A DNA stretch of 64,000 bases from Competibacter sp963695105 (GCA_963695105.1 CAVOGC010000016.1:58039-122038), one strand, 5' to 3'; shown: positions 26,995 to 35,650, counted from the stretch's first letter. Notes: a model not told the origin generated them from the letters alone. Translations and numbers: made by a program.

Positions 26995-27028
26995 CCCTCA
27001 CCCCAACCTCTCTCCCACAGGGAGAGGG
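26995..27028. repeat. Dispersed CCCTCACCCC...GGGAGAGGG element
   Basis: CCCTCACCCCAACC, then CTCTCCC-ACA-GGGAGAG, ending in GGG. This short palindromic sequence is a widely dispersed intergenic repeat type in proteobacterial genomes. It sits between the convergent ends of tsaC (26948) and the phosphorylase gene (27037), a usual place for it. It could serve as a weak bidirectional hairpin. Confidence 0.6.
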
Positions 27029-27036
27029 CTCCGGGA

Positions 27037-27789
27037 TCAAAGCGGGACCAGCATTGGAATAACCCGCGCCAGCAGTGCCTTGACCTTGTCCATGCTGCCG
27101 GCCAGATTGCGCTCGATCTCGGCCATGGTGATTGTGCCGACAGCCTTACCCGCCGCCCAGTTGGCCACCACCGCGCACGCGGCATAGCGCATGTCCAGCT
27201 CGCGGGCCAGGGCGGCCTCCGGCATCCCGGTCATGCCGACGATGTCGCAACCGTCCCGCTCCAGCCGGCGGATTTCCGCCGCCGTCTCCAGCCGTGGCCC
27301 CTGCATCGCCGCATAAGTGCATGACTCGCGCGCCTCAAAGCCCAGATCGCGAGCCGCCTGGATCAGCCGTTCCCGCAATTCGAAACAGTAGGGCTCGGTA
27401 AAATCGATATGGGTGACGTGACTCAGATTATCTTCGAAGAAGGTACAGTGCCGGCCCCAGGTGTAATCCACGATCTGATCGGGAAACGCCAGCACGCCCG
27501 GCGCCATATCGGCGCGAATGCCGCCCACCGCCGCCACTGAAATGACCTGTTTGACTCCGAGTCGATGGAGCGCCCAGAGGTTAGCCCGGTAATTGATTTT
27601 GTGCGGCGGCAAGGTGTGATGCTGGCCGTGGCGGGTCAGAAAAACCACGGCCCGCCCTCCCAGTTCACCGTGAATCATGGGGCTGGACGGCTCGCCGTAG
27701 GGCGTGGACAGCGTTTCCCGATGTGCGGTTCGCAGGGTGTCCAGGGCAGTGAGGCCGGTGCCTCCGATGATGGCGACGGTGGGCGTCAT
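27037..27789 (-). CDS. S-methyl-5'-thioinosine / methylthioadenosine phosphorylase
   Basis: Nucleoside phosphorylase of the MTAP/PNP family, acting in salvage of methylthioadenosine from polyamine synthesis. 250 residues. Motifs: AIIGGTGLTAL at the N-terminus, FLTRHGQHHTLPPHKINYRAN and GMTGMPEAALARELDM. Where adenine-specific MTAP has ATDYD, this reads VANWAAG, an Asn in the place of the base-reading Asp. That favours a 6-oxopurine (MTI) enzyme as described in Pseudomonas aeruginosa, whose gene also neighbours nagZ. It follows hpt and nagZ on the same strand. Confidence 0.85.
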   Translation of the reverse strand: MTPTVAIIGGTGLTALDTLRTAHRETLSTPYGEPSSPMIHGELGGRAVVFLTRHGQHHTLPPHKINYRANLWALHRLGVKQVISVAAVGGIRADMAPGVLAFPDQIVDYTWGRHCTFFEDNLSHVTHIDFTEPYCFELRERLIQAARDLGFEARESCTYAAMQGPRLETAAEIRRLERDGCDIVGMTGMPEAALARELDMRYAACAVVANWAAGKAVGTITMAEIERNLAGSMDKVKALLARVIPMLVPL

Positions 27790-27852
27790 AACGGTAACCT
27801 CGCGGGCGGAAACAGCAATTAGGAGACGGTAAGAGGCCGGGCCGGCAACCGC

Positions 27853-28407
27853 TCAATCGCGGGCGGCGTAGATGGCTGGCAACTGGCGCCAATATTCCTT
27901 GTAGTCCATGCCGCAGCCGAACACATAGCGATCCGGCACCTCCAGCCCGATAAAATCCACATGCAGTCCCGGCGCCTTGCGGTCGTGCCGTTTGTCCACC
28001 AACACCGCGCTGTAGACCGCCGCCGCGCCCTGTCGGCGCACTTCATCCAGGATGGCCTTGAGGGTGTCGCCTTCGTCGAAGATGTCGTCGATCACCAGCA
28101 CGGTTCGTCCGGCGACCGCCGGCCGTGGCGGCGCGATCCAGTCGATCGCGCCGCCACGGGTACCGCCGCGGTAACGGGTGGCGTGCAAATAGCCGACTTG
28201 CAGCGGAAAGCGCAAGCGGGACAAGACCAGCGCACCGGGAATAAACGCACCGTTCATGACCACCAGCACCAGCGGGTTGCAGCCTCCCATCCGGGCGGTT
28301 ACGGCGGTCGCCAGCCGGTCCAGCGCGGCCTCAACCTGCTCCGGCGCACAGAGCAGTTCGGCTTCGCGCAGCACGACAAGGGCCTGTTCGGCGGTGATCG
28401 AGGACAT
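27853..28407 (-). CDS. hpt: Hypoxanthine-guanine phosphoribosyltransferase
   Basis: Salvages hypoxanthine and guanine to IMP and GMP with PRPP. The PRPP-binding signature is VLVIDDIFDEGDTLKAI (near residue 100). The upstream VVMNGAFIPGALVLSRL and the base-binding VDFIGLEVPDRYVFGCGMDY are also present. ATG 28407 is taken (the TTG 6 bp earlier is less likely). The hypoxanthine released by the neighbouring phosphorylase would be its substrate, giving a compact salvage operon. Confidence 0.92.
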   Translation of the reverse strand: MSSITAEQALVVLREAELLCAPEQVEAALDRLATAVTARMGGCNPLVLVVMNGAFIPGALVLSRLRFPLQVGYLHATRYRGGTRGGAIDWIAPPRPAVAGRTVLVIDDIFDEGDTLKAILDEVRRQGAAAVYSAVLVDKRHDRKAPGLHVDFIGLEVPDRYVFGCGMDYKEYWRQLPAIYAARD

Positions 28408-28448
28408 GGCCAACTTCGGTTTAAGTGGGGAGAACGCTATCGGCGGTT

Positions 28449-29498
28449 TCAGATATCCATGTCCAGCAGCGGGAACGCATCGTAATCACGCACCAAACGG
28501 GTCGCCCGCTGCCAGACCGGATTGTGGCGCAGGCGGTCCAGGGTCGAGCGCCCGCGCCCGTGCAGGCGAATCAGCCGCAACTGACTGACCGGTTCGGAGG
28601 CATGGCGCAGACGATCCAGAATGGCGCTGGCGGCGCGGCGGTCGTTGCAGGCCAGCACCATGTCGCAACCGGCCGCCAGCGCGGCGTCGGCCCGCTCCGG
28701 CGCGGCGCCGGCCTCGCCCGCGCCGGCCATGTCCAGATCGTCGCTGAAGATCGCTCCCTGGAATTCCAGACGCCGGCGCAGAATGTCCCGCAGCCAGCGC
28801 GCCGAAAAACCGGCCGGCCGGTTGTCCACTTGGGGATAGAGCACATGCGCGGGCATGATGGCGGCCAACCCGTAGTGAATCATGCGCTCGAAGGCCAGCA
28901 GATCGGTGTGTTCCAGATCGGCGTAGGCGCGCGGGTCCACCGGCAACTCCAGATGCGAGTCGGCGGCGATGCCGCCATGCCCCGGAAAATGCTTGCCGAC
29001 CGCCTCCATGCCCGCCTTCTGCATGCCGCTCACATAGGCGTGGGCCAAATCCGCCACCGCTTCCGGGTCGCGGTGAAACGCCCGGTCGCCGATCACGCCG
29101 CTAACGCCATGATCGAGATCCAGCACCGGCGCGAAACTCAAATCCACCCCCACCGCCCGCAGTTCGACGGCCATGAGCCAACCGGTGACGCGCGCCAGTT
29201 GCTTGGCGCGCATCCGGTCCTGGTCGTAAATCTCGCCCAGCCGGCGTACCGGCGGCAAGCGGGTGAAGCCGTCGCGGAAGCGTTGAACCCGGCCACCTTC
29301 GTGATCCACTCCCACCAGCAGTCGCGGTTGGCGCAGGGCGTGAACGGCGGCGGTCAGCGCCGCCACCTGTTCCGGTGACCGATAGTTGCGGGCGAACAAA
29401 ATGACGCCGCCCACCCGTGGGTGGCACAGGATTTCGCGCTCCTCCGCGCTCAGTTCCAGACCGTCCAGCCCCAGCATTACCGGTCCCAATGCCATCAT
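28449..29498 (-). CDS. nagZ: Beta-N-acetylhexosaminidase
   Basis: GH3 glycosidase that removes GlcNAc from anhydro-muropeptides during peptidoglycan recycling in the cytosol. About 349 residues from ATG 29498, which has AAGG 5 bp upstream. Key motifs: VDHEGGRVQRF, the KHFPGHGG loop with the catalytic His, and FSDDLDMAG with the nucleophile Asp. No signal peptide. It heads the nagZ-hpt-phosphorylase set and is divergent from the sensor kinase gene. Confidence 0.95.
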   Translation of the reverse strand: MMALGPVMLGLDGLELSAEEREILCHPRVGGVILFARNYRSPEQVAALTAAVHALRQPRLLVGVDHEGGRVQRFRDGFTRLPPVRRLGEIYDQDRMRAKQLARVTGWLMAVELRAVGVDLSFAPVLDLDHGVSGVIGDRAFHRDPEAVADLAHAYVSGMQKAGMEAVGKHFPGHGGIAADSHLELPVDPRAYADLEHTDLLAFERMIHYGLAAIMPAHVLYPQVDNRPAGFSARWLRDILRRRLEFQGAIFSDDLDMAGAGEAGAAPERADAALAAGCDMVLACNDRRAASAILDRLRHASEPVSQLRLIRLHGRGRSTLDRLRHNPVWQRATRLVRDYDAFPLLDMDI

Positions 29499-29589
29499 CC
29501 GCACCTTATTCAGCCTGTTGCCGATCAAATGGTTTTATCATAGCGATTAATCTCACCCGTGCCATCCCTATAGGTCCGCACCTTTCGCC

Positions 29590-31938
29590 ATGCCCCCAAC
29601 CCCGCGGCAAGCTATTTCCCATCGACGCCGGAGGCTGTGGCTTTGCCTGCTGGCGGCGCTGGTCGCAACCGGCGCCATTTCCCCCGCCGGCGGTAGCATC
29701 GAGCCGTCGCCACTGGCGTCGACCAGCGGTGCCACCCCACCTCCGTCCGACCCCGCGGCGGCGCTCCCGGACGGGATGCCCATTAACCGTCAGGCCGGCG
29801 ATGAACCGCGTCCGGGCGCGGCGCGCCAGCAAACCGGCCTGCTCGAAGCGGTGCTGCGCTATGCCCTCTGGATTCTGGCCCCGCTGGCGGCGATCGCGGT
29901 CGCAACCTTACTGTGGTCCTCGCTGTTGCAGCGGCAGGTGGCGCGGCGAACTCGGCAATTGCAGCGGGAATTAAACGAGCGCCGGCAAGCCGAAACGGCA
30001 CTGCGCGAAAGCGAGGCGCGCTTCCGCGACGTGACCGAAGCCGCCAGCGACTGGATCTGGGAGATGAACGAAGACCTGCGTTTCATCTATCTGTCGGAAC
30101 GCTTTTACGCGCTGACCGGGATCGCTCCGCAGCATGTACTTGGCCGCGCCCGCTGGGAACTGGCAACCGGGGACCTGGCCAGCAACCCGCAAAAATGGCG
30201 GCGGCACCGGCAACTGCTGGAACAGCGCCAGCCATTCCGCGACTTCGTCTACCAAACCCGGCTGAGCGGCGCCCACGGCGAGGGCCGTTACCTCAAAGTC
30301 AGCGGCAAGCCGATCCATGACGCACGAGGCGGGTTCCGAGGCTATCGCGGCACCGGCACCGACATCACCGAACAGGTCAAGGCGGAGATGGCGCTGCATG
30401 AAAGCGAGCTGCGGCTGCGGCGCATCATCGATCTGGTGCCACACATGATTTTCGCCAAGGATCGCTACGGGCACTTCCTGCTGGCCAACCGCGCCACCGC
30501 CAAAGCCTACGGCATGAGCATCGAAGCGCTGACCAACCACTCCCATCGCTTCATTCACGGCGTCGGCGAGGAGGTGGAACGGATGCTGGCCGACGATCTG
30601 GAGGTCATCGAGAGTGGGGTTTCCAAACTCATCGCCGAGGAAGCCTTTACCGACCACACCGGCCACACCCGCACCATGCAGACCATTAAAATCCCCTTCG
30701 TCGAACCGGGCTTGAACGAAACTGCGGTGTTGGGCGTATCGATCGATATCACCGAACAGAAACACGCCAAGGAAGAAGTGGCCCGCATGCGGCTCTATCT
30801 CAGGAATATCATCGATTCGATGCCCTCGATCCTGATCGGCGTGGACCCCTGGGGCTACATCACCGTGCTGAACCAGCCAGCCGAGGAGGTGAGCGGCCTG
30901 TCGTGGGAAACGGCGCAGGGCCGCTTTTTCGGTGATGTGTTCCCGCAGTTGGAAAGCCAATTCGAACAGGTGCGGCAGGCGATCCACCTCGGCCGGCCGA
31001 TCAAGACGCCGCGAATGACCTTCGACGTCCGCGGCGAACTGCACTACGCCGACGTGATGGTCTATCCTTTAATGGCGGAAAGCGCCAGTGGAGCGGTCAT
31101 CCGGATGGACGACGTCACCGCCCGGGTCCGAATCGAATCCATGATGGTGCAGACTGAAAAAATGTTGTCGGTCGGAGGGCTGGCGGCCGGCATGGCGCAT
31201 GAAATCAACAACCCACTCGGCGTGATCCTGCAGGGCAGCCAGAACATTCTGCGGCGCATCGACCCAGGCATGCCGCAGAACCGCGAGGCGGCCACCACCC
31301 TCGGCGCCGATCTGGATCAGATCAACCGCTATCTGGCGGAACGGGGGATCCTGCATTTCCTTGAAGGCATTCGCGAAGCCGGCTCTCGCGCCGCCAAGAT
31401 CGTCGCCGACATGTTGTCCTTCAGCCGGCGCAGCGAGTCGCGGTTTACCCTGGTGGACTTGGAGGACATGCTGGAAACGGTGCTGCGACTGGCGGCCAGC
31501 GACTACGACCTGAAAAAAAAGTACGACTTCAAGCGCATCGCCATCGAACGCGATTACGATCCCGCGCTGCGCGTGATGTATTGCGACAAGACGGAAATCG
31601 AGCAAGTCATCCTGAATTTGCTCAAAAACGCCGCCCAGGCCATGGCCGAGGACGGCACGCCGTCGCCGACCATCATCTTGCGCACCCGCCGTGAACCGGA
31701 CATCGTTTTGCTCGAAGTGATTGACAACGGGCCCGGCATGGACCAAAAAACCCTTAACCGGATCTTCGAACCCTTTTTCACCACCAAGGAGGTGGGGGCT
31801 GGGACGGGTTTGGGATTGTCGGTGTCCTATTTCATCATCACCGAGCAACACAACGGCCGGTTGTCGGTAAACTCCAAACCGGGCCAGGGCGCCTGTTTCA
31901 GCATTCGCCTGCCTTCGAACCGGGAGGCGCTACCATGA
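29590..31938 (+). CDS. Membrane PAS-domain sensor histidine kinase
   Basis: 782 residues. An N-terminal hydrophobic segment (about 17-37) and a second helix (about 88-110) flank a short, probably periplasmic, low-complexity part. A coiled coil (110-145) leads to three PAS domains (about 146-265, 267-390, 394-505). The HisKA box is MAHEINNPLGVILQGS with the phospho-His. The HATPase has NLLKNAAQAM, VIDNGPGM and GTGLGLSVSYFI. An insertion rich in Glu and Arg after HisKA is longer than usual. The stop overlaps the next receiver gene (ATGA), so it probably phosphorylates the two receivers encoded downstream. Signal unknown. Confidence 0.88.
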   Translation: MPPTPRQAISHRRRRLWLCLLAALVATGAISPAGGSIEPSPLASTSGATPPPSDPAAALPDGMPINRQAGDEPRPGAARQQTGLLEAVLRYALWILAPLAAIAVATLLWSSLLQRQVARRTRQLQRELNERRQAETALRESEARFRDVTEAASDWIWEMNEDLRFIYLSERFYALTGIAPQHVLGRARWELATGDLASNPQKWRRHRQLLEQRQPFRDFVYQTRLSGAHGEGRYLKVSGKPIHDARGGFRGYRGTGTDITEQVKAEMALHESELRLRRIIDLVPHMIFAKDRYGHFLLANRATAKAYGMSIEALTNHSHRFIHGVGEEVERMLADDLEVIESGVSKLIAEEAFTDHTGHTRTMQTIKIPFVEPGLNETAVLGVSIDITEQKHAKEEVARMRLYLRNIIDSMPSILIGVDPWGYITVLNQPAEEVSGLSWETAQGRFFGDVFPQLESQFEQVRQAIHLGRPIKTPRMTFDVRGELHYADVMVYPLMAESASGAVIRMDDVTARVRIESMMVQTEKMLSVGGLAAGMAHEINNPLGVILQGSQNILRRIDPGMPQNREAATTLGADLDQINRYLAERGILHFLEGIREAGSRAAKIVADMLSFSRRSESRFTLVDLEDMLETVLRLAASDYDLKKKYDFKRIAIERDYDPALRVMYCDKTEIEQVILNLLKNAAQAMAEDGTPSPTIILRTRREPDIVLLEVIDNGPGMDQKTLNRIFEPFFTTKEVGAGTGLGLSVSYFIITEQHNGRLSVNSKPGQGACFSIRLPSNREALP

Positions 31939-32324
31939 TCGCTTGGGTCCTGATCGTCGACGACGAGGAAATGATTCGGGAAAACCTGAAAGCCTACCTG
32001 GAGGACGAAGGTTGGCGGGTGGCGGCGTTTGAAGCCGTCGCCCCGGCTTTGTGCTGGCTGCGGGAAGGCGCTCCCTGCCAGGTCTGCATCATGGACATGC
32101 GCCTGCCCGACATGGACGGCAACACCGCCATCCGGGCCCTGCATCAAATGTACCCCGAGATGGAATTCCTGATCCATACCGGCTCTTCCAGCTACAGCCT
32201 GCCCGACGATTTGCGAGCGCTGGGCCTGGACGATGGCCGGGTCTACCAGAAACCGCTGAACGACATGGCGCCGCTGGCGGCGGCGGTGCGGATACTGGCG
32301 GCGGCGCCCGAGGCCCGGCCATGA
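31935..32324 (+). CDS. Single-domain response regulator
   Basis: 129 residues, a stand-alone receiver: VLIVDDEEMIRENLKAYLEDEG, phospho-Asp in CIMDMRLPDMDG, and the conserved Lys in VYQKPL. No output domain, so it may act as a phosphate sink or relay between the upstream kinase and the downstream receiver-phosphatase. Overlaps both neighbours by ATGA. Confidence 0.9.
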   Translation: MIAWVLIVDDEEMIRENLKAYLEDEGWRVAAFEAVAPALCWLREGAPCQVCIMDMRLPDMDGNTAIRALHQMYPEMEFLIHTGSSSYSLPDDLRALGLDDGRVYQKPLNDMAPLAAAVRILAAAPEARP

Positions 32325-33502
32325 GCGAAAGACCGGCGCGCATCCTGACCATTGACGACGAGCAAATGGTCCGCGAGATTCTCACCGCCTACCTGGAAGA
32401 CAGCGGGTTCGAGGTGACTCAAGCCCGCGACGGCTGGACCGGCATCGAGATGATTCGCGGCGAGCAACCCGATCTGGTGCTGTGCGACCTGCGGATGCCG
32501 GGCATGGACGGCCTGCAAGTGCTGGCCACGGTGACCCGCGAGTTCCCCGAACTGCCGATCCTGGTGGTATCCGGCATGGGCGGCATGAGCGACGCCATTC
32601 AGGCGCTCAAGCTCGGCGCCTGGGATTATGTCACCAAGCCGATCGAGGACATGGCGGTGCTGGAGCACGCCATCGATCACGCCCTGGAGCGCGCCCGGCT
32701 GCGGCGGGAAAACCGCGAGCACCGCGAGCATCTGGAGGGGGTTAACGAACAGTTGCGACAAACCGTGCGGCAACTGCAGGAAGACGAAGCGGCGGCGCGG
32801 CGCATCCAGTTCCAGTTACTGCCGGAAAACGACAAGGTTTACCGCCAGTACCACTTTAGCCGCCACCTGCTCACCTCGCAGTATCTCAGCGGCGATTTCG
32901 TGGATTATTTCGCCATCGACGGCGACCATCTGGGCTTCTACATCGCCGATGTGTCCGGACACGGGGTGTCGTCGGCCTTCGTGACGGTCATGCTGAAAAG
33001 CTACATCGGCCGCTACCGGGAACTGCACCGGCAAAACCGCGACCGGGGGATTCTCAGCCCGGCGGAGACGCTGAGCCGGCTGAACCGCGAAATCTTCGGT
33101 TGCCACATGGATAAGTACCTGACCATGTTCTACGGCATCATCGAGTGGTCGAGCAACCTGTTGCGCTACAGTAGCGGCGGCCAGTTTCCCTTCCCGATCC
33201 TGTTCGACGGCCAGCAGGCGAGTTACGTCGGCAAGAAAAGCCTGCCGATCGGCCTGTTCGACTTCGCCAGCTATCAGACCGAAACACTGCCGTTGCCGCC
33301 GCGGTTCGCCATGGTGCTGATTTCGGATGGCATCCTCGAAACCTTGCCGCAGGCCAGCCTGCGCGACAAACAGGCTTTCCTGCTGGACCTGATCGGCGGC
33401 ACCGACCTCAGCATCGAGAATCTAATTCAGCAACTGGGTCTGGATCAAACCGGCCCTTTGCCGGATGATGTCACCTTGTTGCTGATCAAGAGGGCGGACT
33501 GA
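32321..33502 (+). CDS. Response regulator with PP2C/SpoIIE phosphatase output
   Basis: 393 residues from ATG 32321. Receiver domain 1-120 (ILTIDDEQMVRE, phospho-Asp in LCDLRMPGMDG, Lys in YVTKPIED), a coiled coil (about 122-165), then an RsbU/SpoIIE phosphatase with metal-binding motifs SGDFVDYF, IADVSGHGVSSAFV and PDDVTLLL. It ends directly after the phosphatase, without the kinase domain found in P. aeruginosa HsbR. By family logic it dephosphorylates the STAS protein encoded 2 bp downstream. Confidence 0.9.
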   Translation: MSERPARILTIDDEQMVREILTAYLEDSGFEVTQARDGWTGIEMIRGEQPDLVLCDLRMPGMDGLQVLATVTREFPELPILVVSGMGGMSDAIQALKLGAWDYVTKPIEDMAVLEHAIDHALERARLRRENREHREHLEGVNEQLRQTVRQLQEDEAAARRIQFQLLPENDKVYRQYHFSRHLLTSQYLSGDFVDYFAIDGDHLGFYIADVSGHGVSSAFVTVMLKSYIGRYRELHRQNRDRGILSPAETLSRLNREIFGCHMDKYLTMFYGIIEWSSNLLRYSSGGQFPFPILFDGQQASYVGKKSLPIGLFDFASYQTETLPLPPRFAMVLISDGILETLPQASLRDKQAFLLDLIGGTDLSIENLIQQLGLDQTGPLPDDVTLLLIKRAD

Positions 33503-33503
33503 G

Positions 33504-34025
33504 ATGGAGGCGGGTACGGCGTTCTACGTCAAGCAGGGCACTGTTTACCTGATCAAGCTGGTCGGCGATATCCGCTACACCATGGGCTGCGCCCTGGGGG
33601 ATTTCCTGGACGACCTGTTCGCCCGCGCCGATTTCGACGACATCGTCGTGGACCTGACCGAAACCCACTCCATCGACAGCACCAGCCTGGGCCTGCTGGC
33701 CAAAATCGCCAACTTCAGCCGCGAGCGCTTTTCCCGCAAGACCACCCTGCTGTCCACCAACGCCGACGTCAACCAGGTGCTGGACACCATGGGGTTCTAT
33801 GAGATTTTCATCATTCGCGATACCGGCGAAACCATCTCGGTGGCGCTCCAGCAACTGGCGGCCCAGACTCCCTGCAACAAGGAAGATCTAACCCGCATCG
33901 TCTACGAAGCGCACCGCGCGCTCAGCGAGATCAACCCCAGGAACCAGCAGGCGTTCCAAAGCGTGCTCGACAGCATGAGCGCCAAATCGGCCGCCAAACC
34001 GGACGCCAAACCGGACTCGGACTGA
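33504..34025 (+). CDS. STAS-domain anti-sigma factor antagonist
   Basis: 173 residues. STAS fold with FDDIVVDLTETHSIDSTSLGLLAKI; the Ser residues in HSIDSTSLG are the likely phosphorylation site. The C-terminal 70 residues form a helical extension ending in AKPDAKPDSD-type low complexity. It resembles HsbA-like partner-switch proteins. It starts 2 bp after the phosphatase gene and ends the four-gene operon. An anti-sigma kinase partner is expected but not found in the window. Confidence 0.88.
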   Translation: MEAGTAFYVKQGTVYLIKLVGDIRYTMGCALGDFLDDLFARADFDDIVVDLTETHSIDSTSLGLLAKIANFSRERFSRKTTLLSTNADVNQVLDTMGFYEIFIIRDTGETISVALQQLAAQTPCNKEDLTRIVYEAHRALSEINPRNQQAFQSVLDSMSAKSAAKPDAKPDSD

Positions 34026-34053
34026 GCTGGAAACATCATCTCGCTTTCCCACT

Positions 34054-34539
34054 TCAGCCGGCGATGAACACCCGGTCACCCGCCGCCACCCGCTCGAACA
34101 GCTCCAGTAAATCCTGGCCCCGCATGCGGATGCAGCCATGCGACAGCGGCATGCCCATGGGCGCGGTGTCCGGGCAGCCGTGAATGTAGATGAAGCGGCG
34201 CAGGGTGTCGCCGTCGCCGCCGCGGTTGTAGCCCGACTCCAGCCCGGTCAGCCACAGAATACGGGTCAGAATCCAGTCCCGCTCCGGGTGGCGGGCCGCC
34301 AGTTCCGGACCGTAAATCTCGCCGGTCGGCCGACGGCCGACGAACACCGTGTCCAGCGGCAGTCCGGCGCCGATGCGAATGCGGATGCGGTGCCAGCCGC
34401 GTGGCGTGCAGCCGCTGCCGTGTCTCTCGCCGGGGCCGTTGCGGGCGGTCGATACCGGGTAGATCGCCGCCGTGCCGCCCTCTTCCAGCAGCGTCAGTCG
34501 CTGCTCGGGGATGCTGACGCGGATCAGCCGCCCGGACAC
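34054..34539 (-). CDS. L,D-transpeptidase family protein (YkuD)
   Basis: 161 residues from GTG 34539, with GGAG 6 bp upstream; the longer open frame runs antiparallel through other coding sequence. The YkuD catalytic motif is complete: IYIHGCPDTAPMGMPLSHGCIRM, with His, Ser and nucleophile Cys. Such enzymes cross-link peptidoglycan or attach lipoproteins. Oddly, no signal peptide is visible with this start, although the family acts in the periplasm. It overlaps the CYTH gene upstream by 16 bp. Confidence 0.8.
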   Translation of the reverse strand: MSGRLIRVSIPEQRLTLLEEGGTAAIYPVSTARNGPGERHGSGCTPRGWHRIRIRIGAGLPLDTVFVGRRPTGEIYGPELAARHPERDWILTRILWLTGLESGYNRGGDGDTLRRFIYIHGCPDTAPMGMPLSHGCIRMRGQDLLELFERVAAGDRVFIAG

Positions 34540-35006
34540 GGCCAGCTCCGGTAGGGATGGCGGGCCAGTTGCGAGTTGTAGTAGCGGATGTCGTGCGAAA
34601 CGTCCGCGCCCAGCCAGTCGGGTCGGTCGAACGGCTCGTCGGGCCGGCTCAGCTCCACCTCCGCCACGATTAAGCCGGCGTTGTCGCCTTCGAATTCGTC
34701 GATCTCCCACAGATGCCCGCCGCGACGCACGAGGTGACGGGTTTTCTCCAGCAGCGGCTGCTCGCACAGGGTATCGAGGATTTCCTCGGCCTCCGCCAGC
34801 GGGATGGGGTATTCGTACTCGCTGCGCTGGATGCCCAGCGTTCCGCTCTTGATATTCAGATACCCCTGACCGTCGGCGACCCGCAGCCGCACCGAGCAGC
34901 GGGCGTCGCTGGTCAGATACCCCTGCCGCATCCGTACCGAGCGCTCGATCTCCCGCCGCCAGCGGTCGTCGCGGACCAGAAATTTATGTTCGATCTCCAC
35001 CGCCAT
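34524..35006 (-). CDS. CYTH domain protein (inorganic triphosphatase-like)
   Basis: 160 residues. The CYTH signature EIEHKFLV is at the N-terminus, followed by alternating charged strands (VRLRVADGQGYLNIKS, YEYPIPLAEAEEIL, WEIDEFEG, AEVELSRPDEPF). The size and motif resemble Nitrosomonas-type triphosphate tunnel metalloenzymes, which hydrolyse inorganic triphosphate; class IV adenylate cyclase is the alternative within the superfamily. Cytosolic. It is translationally coupled to the L,D-transpeptidase gene. Confidence 0.85.
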   Translation of the reverse strand: MAVEIEHKFLVRDDRWRREIERSVRMRQGYLTSDARCSVRLRVADGQGYLNIKSGTLGIQRSEYEYPIPLAEAEEILDTLCEQPLLEKTRHLVRRGGHLWEIDEFEGDNAGLIVAEVELSRPDEPFDRPDWLGADVSHDIRYYNSQLARHPYRSWPCPGG

Positions 35007-35185
35007 GATCTATTCCCGTCGTTTTTGGATTTCAGCGCGCATGGTAGGACAGCCATCGGGCTTTGTGTATGGTTGTTCTCATTGTGCCGCCAGGGGGGGG
35101 GTTCGCATGAGCGACACTGATCGCGACCGGTTGCCGGCCGCCGTCGCCCGGTGAACCGGCCGGCTGTCCAAAGCGCCCGGAGTTT

Positions 35186-35650
35186 TCAACCGGCGCCTGG
35201 AAATCCGTTTTGCCGCCACGCCTCGTAGACCACGACGGCGACCGCGTTCGACAGGTTCAGACTGCGAACCTGCGCGCACATGGGAATCCGCAGCCGGCAT
35301 TCGGGCGGTAGCCCGGCCAGCACCGGCTCCGGCAAGCCGCGCGTTTCCGGCCCGAACAGCAGCGCGTCGCCGGCTTGGTAGCCGATGTCGCTGTAAGCGC
35401 GGCGGCCCTTGGTGGTGAAGGCCAACACGCGCGCCGGCCGCAGTTCCGCCAGACAGGCGGCCAGATCGGGATGAACGCGCACCCGCGCCCATTCGTGATA
35501 ATCCAGTCCGGCCCGCCGCAGCCGGCGGTCTTCCAGGCGAAAGCCAAGCGGCTCGATCAGATGCAACCGCGCGCCGGTATTGGCGCACAGCCGGATGACG
35601 TTGCCGGTATTGGGCGGGATTTCCGGCTCGAACAGCAGCACGTCGAACAT
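35186..35650 (-). CDS. trmL: tRNA (cytidine/uridine-34-2'-O)-methyltransferase
   Basis: SPOUT-class enzyme that methylates the wobble ribose of leucine tRNAs. 154 residues from ATG 35650 (MFDVLLFEPEIPPNTGNVIRL). Motif 2 LLFGPETRGLPE and motif 3 IPMCAQVRSLNLSNAVAVVVYEA form the trefoil-knot SAM site. It lies 26 bp after the ntrC stop, probably on the same transcript. The 35007-35185 gap upstream of the CYTH gene contains a run of nine G (35093-35101). Confidence 0.93.
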   Translation of the reverse strand: MFDVLLFEPEIPPNTGNVIRLCANTGARLHLIEPLGFRLEDRRLRRAGLDYHEWARVRVHPDLAACLAELRPARVLAFTTKGRRAYSDIGYQAGDALLFGPETRGLPEPVLAGLPPECRLRIPMCAQVRSLNLSNAVAVVVYEAWRQNGFPGAG

